This document shows positions 37,532 through 46,500 of a DNA stretch of 64,000 bases, piece by piece; within the stretch, counting starts at the first letter, position 1, and each line of letters starts with the position of its first letter. The DNA comes from Gloeotrichia echinulata CP02. GTDB lineage: Bacteria > Cyanobacteriota > Cyanobacteriia > Cyanobacteriales > Nostocaceae. The stretch is from NCBI GenBank assembly GCA_038087035.1, contig CP051187.1:5586001-5650000 (forward strand), read 5' to 3'. Under the pieces are notes generated by a model. That model had not been told where the DNA came from and searched no databases. It saw only the letters and a list, made by a program, of their open reading frames with translations. Both the position numbers and the translations under genes were made by a program.

Positions 37532-37634
37532 ATACCATTTCACCAAAACTCTGATACATATAGATTTCCCGTAAGGGCACGGCAATGCCGTGCCCCTACC
37601 AACGTATTTGTATCATACTTAAAGTGAAACGGTA
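37532..37634. repeat. MITE-like element, family B (copy 2)
   Basis: 103 bp, almost identical to 1979-2082, including the GGGCACGGCAATGCCGTGCC core. Confidence 0.9.
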
Positions 37635-37844
37635 TCAGTCCTCTTACTCCCGAATCGGCAAAAGAATTTTTAGGCTCACGCATAGTGCAAAACAGAACCC
37701 TTACTCCTGTGCTGAACCAAGCCAGGTGAGTGCGTCCACTAGAGAATGGTAGGCGCACAGAAGGAAAATTTGAGTCGGCGTAGCCTATAGGGCTATTTTC
37801 TGCCCTTGGCTTTAACGATGTTGGGATTCCAAGCTCTCATCAAG

Positions 37845-37887
37845 CTCTCAAACTATTACACTGCAATAGTGTAAAACTCTTTGAGAG
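37845..37887. other. Long two-part hairpin
   Basis: CTCTCAAA pairs with TTTGAGAG and, inside it, TTACACT pairs with AGTGTAA around a 5-nt loop. GAGGAG follows, 10 nt before an ATG-TGA. Could be a transcript end, cruciform or attenuator. Function unknown. Confidence 0.5.
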
Positions 37888-38045
37888 GAGAAATTATTTG
37901 AATGTGACACCTGATCAGCTGGAATGTCGATTTATTGGAAGTGGGCGGTTTATCCATCCCCTTATGGGGGAGAGGGATACATCGACTTGGGACATAGGGC
38001 ATTGGGGACTTTTCTCCATGCTCTATGGCCCATGAACTATGCCCT

Positions 38046-38077
38046 AAAACTTCATCCGCTTGTGGGTGGAGTTTTTT
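38046..38077 (-). terminator. Stem-loop terminator after response-regulator gene
   Basis: AAAACT-CA-CC stem with GG-TG-AGTTTT around GCTTGTGG, touching the stop codon at 38076. The A/T arms let it work in either direction. Confidence 0.5.
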
Positions 38078-38771
38078 ATTTAGCCAGACCGTGTTCTAAA
38101 GCAAAACGAACTAATTCTGTGCGGCTATTTGTGCCGGTTTTACTAAACAAGCGGCTGACGTATTTTTCGACATTGCGGACGCTGGTTTCTAAGCGACGGG
38201 CGATTTCTTTGTTCATCAATCCTTCAGCCACCAAGTTTAAAACACTTTGTTCTCTAGGGGTCAAGTCGATTTTGAATGGCGCTGGTGTTTGCGAAATCGC
38301 AGTCCTTTGAGTTAACAAAGCTTTAATTTGGGAAATCTGATGGGCTAATTCGGCGATATCAGGAGTTTCACCTTCTTCACCTGTAGGTTGAGGCTTGACG
38401 GCGCGACGAGTGAGTAAGTTTTCAACAATGGCGACTAACTCATCTGGATCGAAAGGCTTGGTCAGATAAGCATCCACACCAGCTTGATAGCCTTGAATGC
38501 GATCGCCTGTCATGCCTTTAGCTGTTAAAAATACTACTGGGAGTGCTTGGAAGCGGGGGTCTTCTCGCAGTTGCTTGAGGAATTGATAGCCATCTACCTG
38601 GGGCATCATGATATCAGAAATCACTAGGTCAGGTGTATTTAGCTGCATCAAATCCCATCCCTCACGGGCGTTACTGGCAATTTGAACGCCGAACCCGCTT
38701 TCTTGCAAATAGTCTTTGACGGCTTCGCGCAATCCCGGTTCATCATCGACCAGTAACAGTTGTGCTGACAT
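38076..38771 (-). CDS. NarL/LuxR-family response regulator
   Basis: 231 residues. Receiver domain 1 to about 120 with acidic pocket D9-D10, phosphoacceptor D53 (LVISDIMMPQVDG), T83 and K105 (LTKPFDPDEL). An 45-residue linker leads to a LuxR-type HTH (about 165-231: LTPREQSVLNLVAEGLMNKEIARRL, VRNVEKYVSRLF). It is a DNA-binding two-component regulator resembling the Ycf29-like group; the cognate kinase is not nearby and the targets are unknown. Followed by a stem-loop terminator. Confidence 0.93.
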   Translation of the reverse strand: MSAQLLLVDDEPGLREAVKDYLQESGFGVQIASNAREGWDLMQLNTPDLVISDIMMPQVDGYQFLKQLREDPRFQALPVVFLTAKGMTGDRIQGYQAGVDAYLTKPFDPDELVAIVENLLTRRAVKPQPTGEEGETPDIAELAHQISQIKALLTQRTAISQTPAPFKIDLTPREQSVLNLVAEGLMNKEIARRLETSVRNVEKYVSRLFSKTGTNSRTELVRFALEHGLAK

Positions 38772-38870
38772 TTAAAATTTCCTTGTCTCTATCTTTTTCC
38801 AATGTAGCGAAAGTTGGCAGGCATTGAACAAAACAGACAAATTGGGGATTGGGGATTGGGGATTAGTCCC

Positions 38871-39839
38871 TTATAGCCAATCAATGATTTTGGCTTTTTC
38901 TGGCAGTTTCGCCTCGGTTTGTCCAGAATAACGCGCCTTGGCTGTAAACAAAACAATGGGAGTACTTAATAAATCTACAAGAGTAGCTTGACCTGCGATC
39001 GCCTTGAGACTATTTTTTGGCAGTTCCTTTAATAACCAACGTGCCAAGCGGATGCCGTATTGCTTGGGTGTCAATCCTGGCATTAAATCTGCTCCGTGTA
39101 GTTCGTGCAAATAGCGATTTGAGCGCCCATAGCGCCGCCATTGACTAGCCAATTCCTCAAATGTGGCGCGGTGGCGATGCTGGACGATAGCATTTGGGGC
39201 AAATTCCCAACGCCCAATCTTGGCTTTGAGTATTCTCCAGCACATGTCTGCATCGCCACCAGTAGTTAGATGAGGACGAAATAAACCGGCTTTTTCTAAG
39301 GCGATGCGGCGAATTGCTAAATTAGCGGTTTGACCATAGGGACAGAAGGGATGAGCAAGAGTGTGCTTTTGCGATAGGGTTTCTTGGCTGTCTGCATGTT
39401 GTTCTAGCAGATTTTTTCCTGGTAATCCCGTAATTTCACCGACGACAATCACGACATCAGGGTTAATAAAAGGCTGAATTAAGGATTGTAGCCATTGTGG
39501 CTGGGGACGACAATCTGCATCAGTAAAAACCATCAATTCGCCTACGGCCGCACGAATACCAGTGTTACGGGCTGCGTAGGAGCTTTGAATTTGGTTTTCG
39601 CTCAAGGGGCGAATTGTGATTGGAGAATGTTCAGCGGCTGTTTTGAGGATAGCTAAAGTGCGATCGCTACTATTATTGTCTACCAGTAAATACTCTACTC
39701 GGTCTGTAGGGTAAGTTTGAGAAGACAGACAGGATATTAAATCTGGTAAATCGCCCTCTCCCTGATAAATAGGGACAACCACCGACACCATTGGCAAAAA
39801 GCTGTTGGCGCTGGTGGTATCAATTGGTTGATGATTCAT
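38871..39839 (-). CDS. Family 2 glycosyltransferase
   Basis: 322 residues. GT-A fold: VSVVVPIYQGEGDLPDLISCL, the nucleotide-binding LLVDNNSSDRT, the metal-binding FTDADCRP (DxD-like) and the acceptor-side GGDADMCWRI. The C-terminal 100 residues contain an RWRRYGRSNRYLHEL helix and a weakly hydrophobic end, typical of cyanobacterial cell-surface polysaccharide or glycolipid transferases. Sugar and acceptor are unknown. Same strand as the response regulator, 99 bp apart. Confidence 0.9.
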   Translation of the reverse strand: MNHQPIDTTSANSFLPMVSVVVPIYQGEGDLPDLISCLSSQTYPTDRVEYLLVDNNSSDRTLAILKTAAEHSPITIRPLSENQIQSSYAARNTGIRAAVGELMVFTDADCRPQPQWLQSLIQPFINPDVVIVVGEITGLPGKNLLEQHADSQETLSQKHTLAHPFCPYGQTANLAIRRIALEKAGLFRPHLTTGGDADMCWRILKAKIGRWEFAPNAIVQHRHRATFEELASQWRRYGRSNRYLHELHGADLMPGLTPKQYGIRLARWLLKELPKNSLKAIAGQATLVDLLSTPIVLFTAKARYSGQTEAKLPEKAKIIDWL

Positions 39840-39972
39840 AATGCCGGGTGTTGGCTCTGGGATTAATTGTTAGTATTCCCAAACCAAAACCCGAAAATCA
39901 GTCCAAAAATTCATTCCAGGCTCCATTTCGGGTGAGACATGGAATGAATTTTTGTTTTACTCCCGAACCGCT

Positions 39973-40153
39973 GGAAGATTACCGAAATAATTTTGATCTC
40001 ACGCATTCGCGAAGCGTCCCGTAGGGAAGGCGCATTCGCGGAGCGTCTGTCTTCGACACGCTACGCGAACGCAGAGAAGGCGCATTCGCGCAGCGTCTGT
40101 CTTCGACACGCTACGCGAACGCAGAGAAGAAGGAAAATTATAGGTAATCTTAG
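39973..40153. repeat. Inverted-repeat element, family E (copy 1)
   Basis: Ends GGAAGATTACC and GGTAATCTT. Inside are two tandem modules rich in GCATTCGCG-AGCGTCT and CGCTACGCGAACGCAGAGAAG. A reverse-oriented relative is at 42629-42727, so the pair flanks the ctp-ydcF block. Confidence 0.8.
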
Positions 40154-40169
40154 ACCGGGAAGGGAGTAG

Positions 40170-41507
40170 TTAAAATTTCAAGTCGTTGGCGCGAGAACTC
40201 ATCGATCCGCTGGGTTGATTGGCTGGGGGTTGGGCGTAGTTGGTACTCGATAGAACGGCGATCGCTCTGGCATATTGGGGGTCGTTTTCAGTCCCAATTA
40301 GGTTGGGATTGAGCGCCAGCTGACGCTCTTGGGCATCTGTCAACTCTTGCTTGATATCTGGTGTAATCCCCTTATGGTTAATATCTGTGCCTTTGGGGGT
40401 GTAATAGTGAGCAATGGTGACTGCTAAACCAGAACCATCTGTGAGTTCATGGACTGACTGGACTAAAGCTTTACCAAAGGTCTGACTACCAATGACTACA
40501 GCCCGCTTATTATCTTTCAGCGCCCCTGTTAAAATTTCGCTGGCACTAGCTGAATTACCATCTACTAGTATTGCTAAGGGAAGACTTGTCAGGGCAGTGC
40601 GATTAGCTTTGGTGTCCTCAGTTCCTCCTTGACGGTCTACTGTGCGGACGATGCCGCCATTATCCATCCACATGCGAGCGATTTCAATACTCGCCTGCAA
40701 TAAACCACCAGGATTTCCGCGCAAATCTAACACATAGGCATTGACTTGCTTACTGTTTAAATCGCGGATGGCTCGTCGCATTTGATCGGCGGCGTGGGAA
40801 CTAAACTCTCGCAACCGGATATAGCCAATGCGGCGATTTCCTTCTTGCTTGAGGGTATAACGCACTGTTGGTACTTCTATCGTCGCTCTGGTCAGCTTGA
40901 GATCAAATTCATTTTGTCCTGTCCGTCCCAGGCGGAGTGTCACAGGAGTACCAGCACTACCACGAATCAGCTTTGACGCATCATCGACTTTCATTTGCAG
41001 AGTGGATTTACCGTCAATTGCTAAAATTTCATCGCCTGCTTTGATACCAGCTTTGAGTGCGGGAGAATTTTCGATAGCTTCGACAACAGTTAGGCGCTTG
41101 GTTTTGTCGTTTAATTCCATGCGAATGCCAATCCCTGAGACTTCCCCAGATGTTTGATTGGTCAGGGCTTCATACTGTTTGGGGTCCATGAACCGAGTGT
41201 AGGGGTCCCCTAACTTTTGTAAAGCTTCGCGGATGGCGACGTAAGCTTCCTCACGAGAAGAATAGTCTTTATTGAGAAGGCTTTGCCTAATTGCTTGCCA
41301 ATTTTGTTGATTAAATTTGCCATCAACATATTCACGATTCACCAGTTGCCACACTTGGTCAACTACTGTTTTCGGGCTATCTTGTAAGGCTGCACGAACG
41401 CTGCGAGTCCAAGCAGGACCAAACACAGATACAGTAGCCGTCGTGGCGATCGCTCCACCAATTAAGGCTACTTGGAGCAGCGAGTAACGTTTCGCAGATA
41501 GGTTCAT
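40170..41507 (-). CDS. ctpB: Carboxyl-terminal processing protease (S41, CtpB-type)
   Basis: 445 residues. An N-terminal hydrophobic segment (about 10-28) acts as signal peptide or anchor. Then a helical region, a PDZ domain (about 115-205: GIGIRMELND, AGIKAGDEILAIDG), and the S41 catalytic core with LDLRGNPGG, the Ser motif NSASASEIL (318-326) and Lys346 in TFGKALVQ; then YYTPKGTDINHKGITPD. Periplasmic/lumenal Ser-Lys protease. Cyanobacteria carry CtpA (D1 maturation), CtpB and CtpC; the N-terminus resembles CtpB more than CtpA, but the symbol is tentative. Confidence 0.88.
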   Translation of the reverse strand: MNLSAKRYSLLQVALIGGAIATTATVSVFGPAWTRSVRAALQDSPKTVVDQVWQLVNREYVDGKFNQQNWQAIRQSLLNKDYSSREEAYVAIREALQKLGDPYTRFMDPKQYEALTNQTSGEVSGIGIRMELNDKTKRLTVVEAIENSPALKAGIKAGDEILAIDGKSTLQMKVDDASKLIRGSAGTPVTLRLGRTGQNEFDLKLTRATIEVPTVRYTLKQEGNRRIGYIRLREFSSHAADQMRRAIRDLNSKQVNAYVLDLRGNPGGLLQASIEIARMWMDNGGIVRTVDRQGGTEDTKANRTALTSLPLAILVDGNSASASEILTGALKDNKRAVVIGSQTFGKALVQSVHELTDGSGLAVTIAHYYTPKGTDINHKGITPDIKQELTDAQERQLALNPNLIGTENDPQYARAIAVLSSTNYAQPPANQPSGSMSSRANDLKF

Positions 41508-41818
41508 GTATATCAGGTGGAATAATTGTGTTGTTGACAGTTTAGCAATCAGGCTTTCCAGAAAATTTTAAGTTTTTATACCCAATGTTAGCTATTCTCC
41601 TTTAATCATTTTTCTCTGGTAAAAGTGTTAAGAATAAAGCTTTACCATTGAATAATGATTTCTCCCTTGCCTAGTTTTTTCTGGAACTATGAGGCGATGA
41701 TGTGACACTTTTAGTTGTGTCCTCTTTACACCCTTGATTACTTTTATAAGATAGCACTTTGCTAGTTGACTTGCAGCTATTTTAGTCATGAATCAACTAT
41801 GCTTTTCTTACGGATGTC
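41508..41818. other. Divergent intergenic region ctp / YdcF-type gene
   Basis: 311 bp, AT-rich, no gene or repeat. Presumably carries both promoters. Confidence 0.6.
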
Positions 41819-42517
41819 ATGAAACGTAAAGATACCATCAAATCAACAATTTTTCCTAGAGTTAAGTTTGGTAAACTGTTGCAAGTTTTACAAAGACTAG
41901 CTTGGGGTGTGAGCGTTATCTTGGGTATTTGGCTAATTTGTACCACTATAACCCTAGTTTCTGCATCTTCCCAGCCAGTAGATACCTATTTTGTGCTTGG
42001 TGGTAGTATTCAGAGGGAAATCTATGTCGCCCAATTAGCTAAAAAATCCCCGCAAACCCCGATCCTCATTTCTCATGGTTCCCTAGACCCCTGTATTTGG
42101 TTAATTTTTCAACGGGAAGCAGCAGAGTTACAAAATGTTTGGTTAGAAAATTGTGCTAATTCGACTTTTGAAAATTTTTACTATAACATTCCTATTTTGC
42201 GGCTTTGGGGTGTACATAAAGTCAAATTAATCACCTCTGCAACTCACTTACCACGTGCGAAATGGTTAGCCCAGATTCTCTTGGGATCTCATGGTATTTG
42301 GGTAGAGACTGATATTGTTCCAGAGCAAGGTATTCCTGGTAATTATGAGTCTTGGTGGAAAACTGGATTGGATGTAACTCGTAGTGTTTTTTGGGCTGGT
42401 TTCAGTCAATTTATGCAACCCAAATGTTCAAATTTGACGAAACTTACTGATGTGGATATGCAATCTTGGGAACGTCAAGGTTTTACGTGTGAATATCAGG
42501 GGAAGTTGGGGAGATGA
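41819..42517 (+). CDS. YdcF/ElyC (DUF218) family protein
   Basis: 232 residues. One N-terminal membrane helix (about 25-45) followed by the DUF218 core: FVLGGSIQREIYVAQLA, ILISHGSLDPC, ENCANSTFENFYYN and VKLITSATHLPRA. Homologues include SanA/ElyC, involved in envelope integrity. The conserved polar residues (T/S-xxN, H of ATHLPRA) are present. Biochemical activity of the family is unclear. The C-terminus passes directly into GGGGATT heptamers, so the stop context is repeat-derived. Confidence 0.87.
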   Translation: MKRKDTIKSTIFPRVKFGKLLQVLQRLAWGVSVILGIWLICTTITLVSASSQPVDTYFVLGGSIQREIYVAQLAKKSPQTPILISHGSLDPCIWLIFQREAAELQNVWLENCANSTFENFYYNIPILRLWGVHKVKLITSATHLPRAKWLAQILLGSHGIWVETDIVPEQGIPGNYESWWKTGLDVTRSVFWAGFSQFMQPKCSNLTKLTDVDMQSWERQGFTCEYQGKLGR

Positions 42518-42610
42518 GGGGATTGGGGATTGGGGATTGGGGATTGGGGATTGGGGACTGGGGACTGGGGATTGGGGATTGGGGATTGGGGATTGGGGAT
42601 TGGGGATTGA
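42518..42610. repeat. GGGGATT heptamer tract (STRR)
   Basis: About twelve GGGGATT/GGGGACT units after the YdcF-type stop. Confidence 0.93.
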
Positions 42611-42628
42611 GTTTACTCCCTTCCCGGT

Positions 42629-42727
42629 CTAAGATTACCTATAATTTTCCTTCTTTGCGCCTTTGCGCCTTTGCGTGAGCTAAAAATTATTTCCCTACGG
42701 GACGCTCCGCGAACGGTAATCTTCCAG
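42629..42727. repeat. Inverted-repeat element, family E (copy 2, reversed)
   Basis: TCTAAGATTACCTATAATTT to CGGTAATCTTCC, reverse complement of the ends of 39973-40153 but with a shorter interior. It forms the apparent upstream part of the frame of the next gene. Confidence 0.8.
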
Positions 42728-42742
42728 TGGGAAGGGCGTAAA

Positions 42743-43099
42743 ATGAGTCTGGAGATAGTTGCAGGTGAGTGTATGGCAGAAATTCGGTTGGCGATTGAGG
42801 GAGAAGATGCGATCGCAGCTACGGAGGCGCTTTTGGCAATTCCTGGTATATCCGGTAACTATTCTGTGAATTCAGAAGCACCGACAAGAGAGACGGTGGT
42901 GGCAACGGTGGCAACAATTATTGGTATTGTTGGGGGAGCGATCGCCATTGCTGAACAAATCCGTAAGTGGTATCAGGAGTATAAGGCGCAACAATCTGGT
43001 AAACGCATTGAAAAGGTGTTGATTGTCGGGCGCAATGGTAGGCGTCTGCTTTTGGAGGATGCAACTCTAGAAGAAATTCGCCAAATTTTAGAAGAGTAA
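42743..43099 (+). CDS. Small membrane protein paired with CHAT-STAND gene (118 aa)
   Basis: Start taken at MSLEIVAGECMAEIRLAIEG, because a longer frame from 42671 would translate the family E repeat. After about 45 residues comes a glycine/alanine-rich membrane helix (VVATVATIIGIVGGAIAIAE), then a basic amphipathic stretch (RKWYQEYKAQQSGKRIEKV) and a C-terminal LIVGRNGRRLLLEDATLEEI module. No named domain is recognised. It precedes the CHAT-NB-ARC-TPR gene on the same strand, 443 bp away, the gap being inserted repeats. Gene pairs of a small effector-associated protein with a CHAT/STAND protein occur in bacterial conflict systems; a partner role here is inferred. Confidence 0.7.
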   Translation: MSLEIVAGECMAEIRLAIEGEDAIAATEALLAIPGISGNYSVNSEAPTRETVVATVATIIGIVGGAIAIAEQIRKWYQEYKAQQSGKRIEKVLIVGRNGRRLLLEDATLEEIRQILEE

Positions 43100-43189
43100 G
43101 GAGTAAGGAGTTAGGAGTAAGGAGTAATGAGTAATGAGTAATGAGTAATGAGTAATGAGTAATGAGTAATGAGTAAGGAGTTAGGAGTT
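43100..43189. repeat. GAGTAAT/GAGTAAG heptamers (STRR)
   Basis: Twelve or so AGTAATG/AGTAAGG/AGTTAGG units directly after the small-protein stop. Confidence 0.93.
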
Positions 43190-43482
43190 AGGACTTACGC
43201 ATTGACAAAAACTACTAAATATGTTTTTCAGGAAAATTACATCTGTCGTAGGGGTTTAGCACTGCTAAACCCCAAAAGCGCGGATCTATAGCGGTTCTCG
43301 GTTGAGTCCAATACACTCGTAAGGGCACGGCAGTGCTGTGCTACTACACGCGACAATATAATTTTGTATTGCATTCAATTGAGAACCGCTATATTTACCA
43401 TCAAGCAATTATTCATCAAAGCTGGAAATGACCTATTTTGGTGACAGCATATCATGATTTATTTGTACAGTGCGTAAGTCCT
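43190..43482. repeat. Outer inverted-repeat element with a nested MITE
   Basis: Ends AGGACTTACGCATTGACAAA and, reverse complement, AGGACTTACGCACTGTACAA. Inside lie a GGGTTTAGCACTGCTAAACC palindrome and a complete family C element (43287-43393), so one element was inserted into another. AGGACTTACGCATTG-like strings also occur near 3736 and 10350. Confidence 0.85.
43287..43393. repeat. MITE-like element, family C (copy 1)
   Basis: Left TATAGCGGTTCTCGGTTGAG, right reverse complement TATAGCGGTTCTCAATTGAA, both followed by CAATACA. 107 bp. Copy 2 at 47784-47890. Confidence 0.9.
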
Positions 43483-43542
43483 AGGAGTAAGGAGTTCCGT
43501 AATTGGGGGTGCTAGACTTGAGGTAAATACTGAAGTATTGGG

Positions 43543-46500
43543 ATGCGGAATGTGCAAATTTTACATCTTGACCTAAAGCTAGTTGCGGAGAATTATGTAG
43601 ATCTGCGTTATTTTGTTGATAATCCCAATCAGTATGAGAAAAGATCGCTCCCTCTGTCGCAAATCAGGGACTTGATTCGGTTGGCGGAGCGAGATTATTA
43701 TGTTTCCGCGTTCCCGGAAGATTATACAGTCACTGGGCAACAATTGTATAACTGGTTGGATGGCAATGACCGATGGCTACAATCTTTGTTAAATAAATAT
43801 CGGCGTCAGGGTATAGTTTTAGCGATCGCCACAACAGAAAAACTCGCCCATCTGCCTTGGGAAGTGCTGCACGATGGTAGTAGTTTCCTCGTGCAGCGGG
43901 GAATTGTGCCCCTGCGGTGGGTGTCGGATAGCACGGTGAAAAAATTGACGGTTGATGGGGAAGCAGAAAACCGGGCGCTGCAAGTCTTGTTTATGGCGAC
44001 TTCTCCCTTGAATGTCGAACCTGTGCTGGATTTTGAGGCAGAGGAAGCACGGATTCTGGAAGCCACGGCGCGGCAACCTTTAGCACTGACGGTGGAAGAA
44101 AGCGGCTGTTTGTCGGAGTTGGGTGATTTGGTTAATAATTACGACAGCGATTATTTTGATGTTTTACACGTGACGGGTCATGCTACTTTACAAGATGGGC
44201 AACCCCGTTTTATTACAGAAACGGCAACGGGTGAAGCTTTCTATGCCACTGCTGATGATATCGCCCAAGAATTACAATTTCGACTGCCTAAATTAATTTT
44301 CCTCTCTGGTTGTCACACTGGGCAAGCTGGTAATGCCGGTTCTGTGCCGTCAATGGCGGAAGAATTGCTGAAATCGGGAGCAAAAGCGGTTTTGGGTTGG
44401 GGTCAAAAGGTTTTAGATCGTGATGCTTCCGCCGCCGCAGCTGCATTGTATCAGGAATTATCAGCGGGAAAGCAAATCACCGAGGCTGTGGCGCTGACCT
44501 ACCAAGCATTAATTAAGAATCAAGCGCGGGATTGGCATTTATTGCGGTTATATGCAGCAGGGGATTTACCAAGTTCTTTAGTTACACCCTTGCGGAAACC
44601 TGGAAGGAAACCAGCACCAGCGCCTACTGTTACTACCGAGTTTTTAGACCCTGCGGGTAAGGTAAAAGTCCCGACGCGGGAGAGTTTTGTTGGTCGTCGC
44701 CGTCAATTGCAATATTGTTTAAGGGTGCTGAGTCAATCAACCGATGAAGTGGGTGTGTTGATTCATGGTATGGGCGGCTTGGGTAAGAGTAGTTTAGCAG
44801 CTAGGCTGTGCGACAGACTGCCGAATTTTCAGCGGGTTGTCTGGGTGGGACTCATCGATGAAGCGAGTTTGGTGTATCGGTTAACAGAAAAGTTGGATGA
44901 CAACGAACAACGCCAAAGCTTACAAAACTACGATGAAGAATTGAAATATCGGTTGCGGCGAGTTTTTGAGCAGTTACATCAGCAAGCACAGCCGTTTTTG
45001 TTGGTGCTGGATGACTTTGAAGCGAATTTAGAACCTCGCAATGACAGTTATGTATTGCAAGCGGAAGCAGCGGAGGTATTGAAAGCTTTAATTTGGGCAA
45101 TTCGTGACAATTACACCTCCCACCGCATCATTATTACTTGCCGTTACGATTTTGCATTTAGCCAGTTGCAGTATTTCTACAAGCAGCCTTTGGATGCATT
45201 GCAAGGCGCAGATTTGCGAAAAAAGTTTAATCGTCTCACCGCCTTTAGTGATAAATCTCAGGTGGATGAGGGGTTAAAATTGCAGGCGCAGAAATTGGCG
45301 GATGGTAATCCTCTGTTGCTGGAGTGGTTGGATAAGATTCTGCAAAATAAAACTGTTGATGTGGCTGTAATTTTGAATCGGTTAGCAGCAGATCCGGTGG
45401 AGTTGCGAGAGCAAGTTTTGGCTAAAGCGCTGCTGGAACAGATGGATGAAACAATGCGGGCGATGTTATCACGGGGTTTGGTGTTTGAGTTACCAGTACC
45501 GAGGAAAGCTTTCGCCGCAGTTTGTGAGAATATCCCTAGTTTGGAACATTATATTAATCGGGCGGTGGCGTTGGGACTGTTGGAAGTGAGCCATGATGAG
45601 GCGTTGCGAGTGCCGCGCATTTTGCCTGTACAGTTGGAAGGTGGGGAGGGTTTGCATAAGCAAGCGGCTGAGGTGTTGTATAGTCTGTGGTGGGAAGAGG
45701 CGGAAACTTCAACCGAGGAACAAGCGCTAGAAATTCATCGGCTGGCGTTGCGGGGGAAGGAAGAAAAGATTGCTGTAGAAATTGCAGGTAAATTGGCACA
45801 CAGTTGGCAAAGTAAAAGCCGATTTCGAGAAGCTGTGAAATTGTGCAAATCTACTCTAGAAATTGCTGAAAATTATTCAGTGTTACATGGGTTAGCCCGT
45901 TCTGAAAAAGAATTGGGTGAAGTCATAAAAGCCCAAAAGTATTATCAGCAAGCTTTAGATAGTTGTCCCGCAGAAGACAAAAAAGAAAAAGCAGCAATTA
46001 TTCACAACTTGGGAAATCTCAAAGCCAATAGAGGAGAAATCGAAGAAGCGATCGCCCTTTATCAACAATCCCTGGCTCTATTTGAACAAATCGGCAATGT
46101 CCAAGGTAAAGCGGCGACGTTACACCAACTGGGAAGTCTCAAAGCCAATAGAGGAGAAATCGAAGAAGCGATCGCCCTTTATCAACAATCCCTGGCTCTT
46201 AAGGAACAAATCGGCGATGTCGAAGGTAAAGCGGCGACGTTGCACTGTTTGGGAATGCTCAAAGCCAATAGAGGAGAAATCGAAGAAGCGATCGCCCTTT
46301 ATCAACAATCCCTGGCTCTTAAGGAACAAATCGGCGATGTCCAAGGTAAAGCGACGACGTTGCACCAACTGGGAATGCTCAAAGCCAATAGAGGAGAAAT
46401 CGAAGAAGCGATCGCCCTTTATCAACAATCCCTGGCTCTTAAGGAACAAATCGGCAATGTCCAAGGTAAAGCGGCGACGTTGCGCGAACTGGGAAGAGTC

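Noticed and set aside
37924..38310. 128-codon plus-strand frame
   Set aside because: Mostly antisense to the response-regulator gene, no homology.
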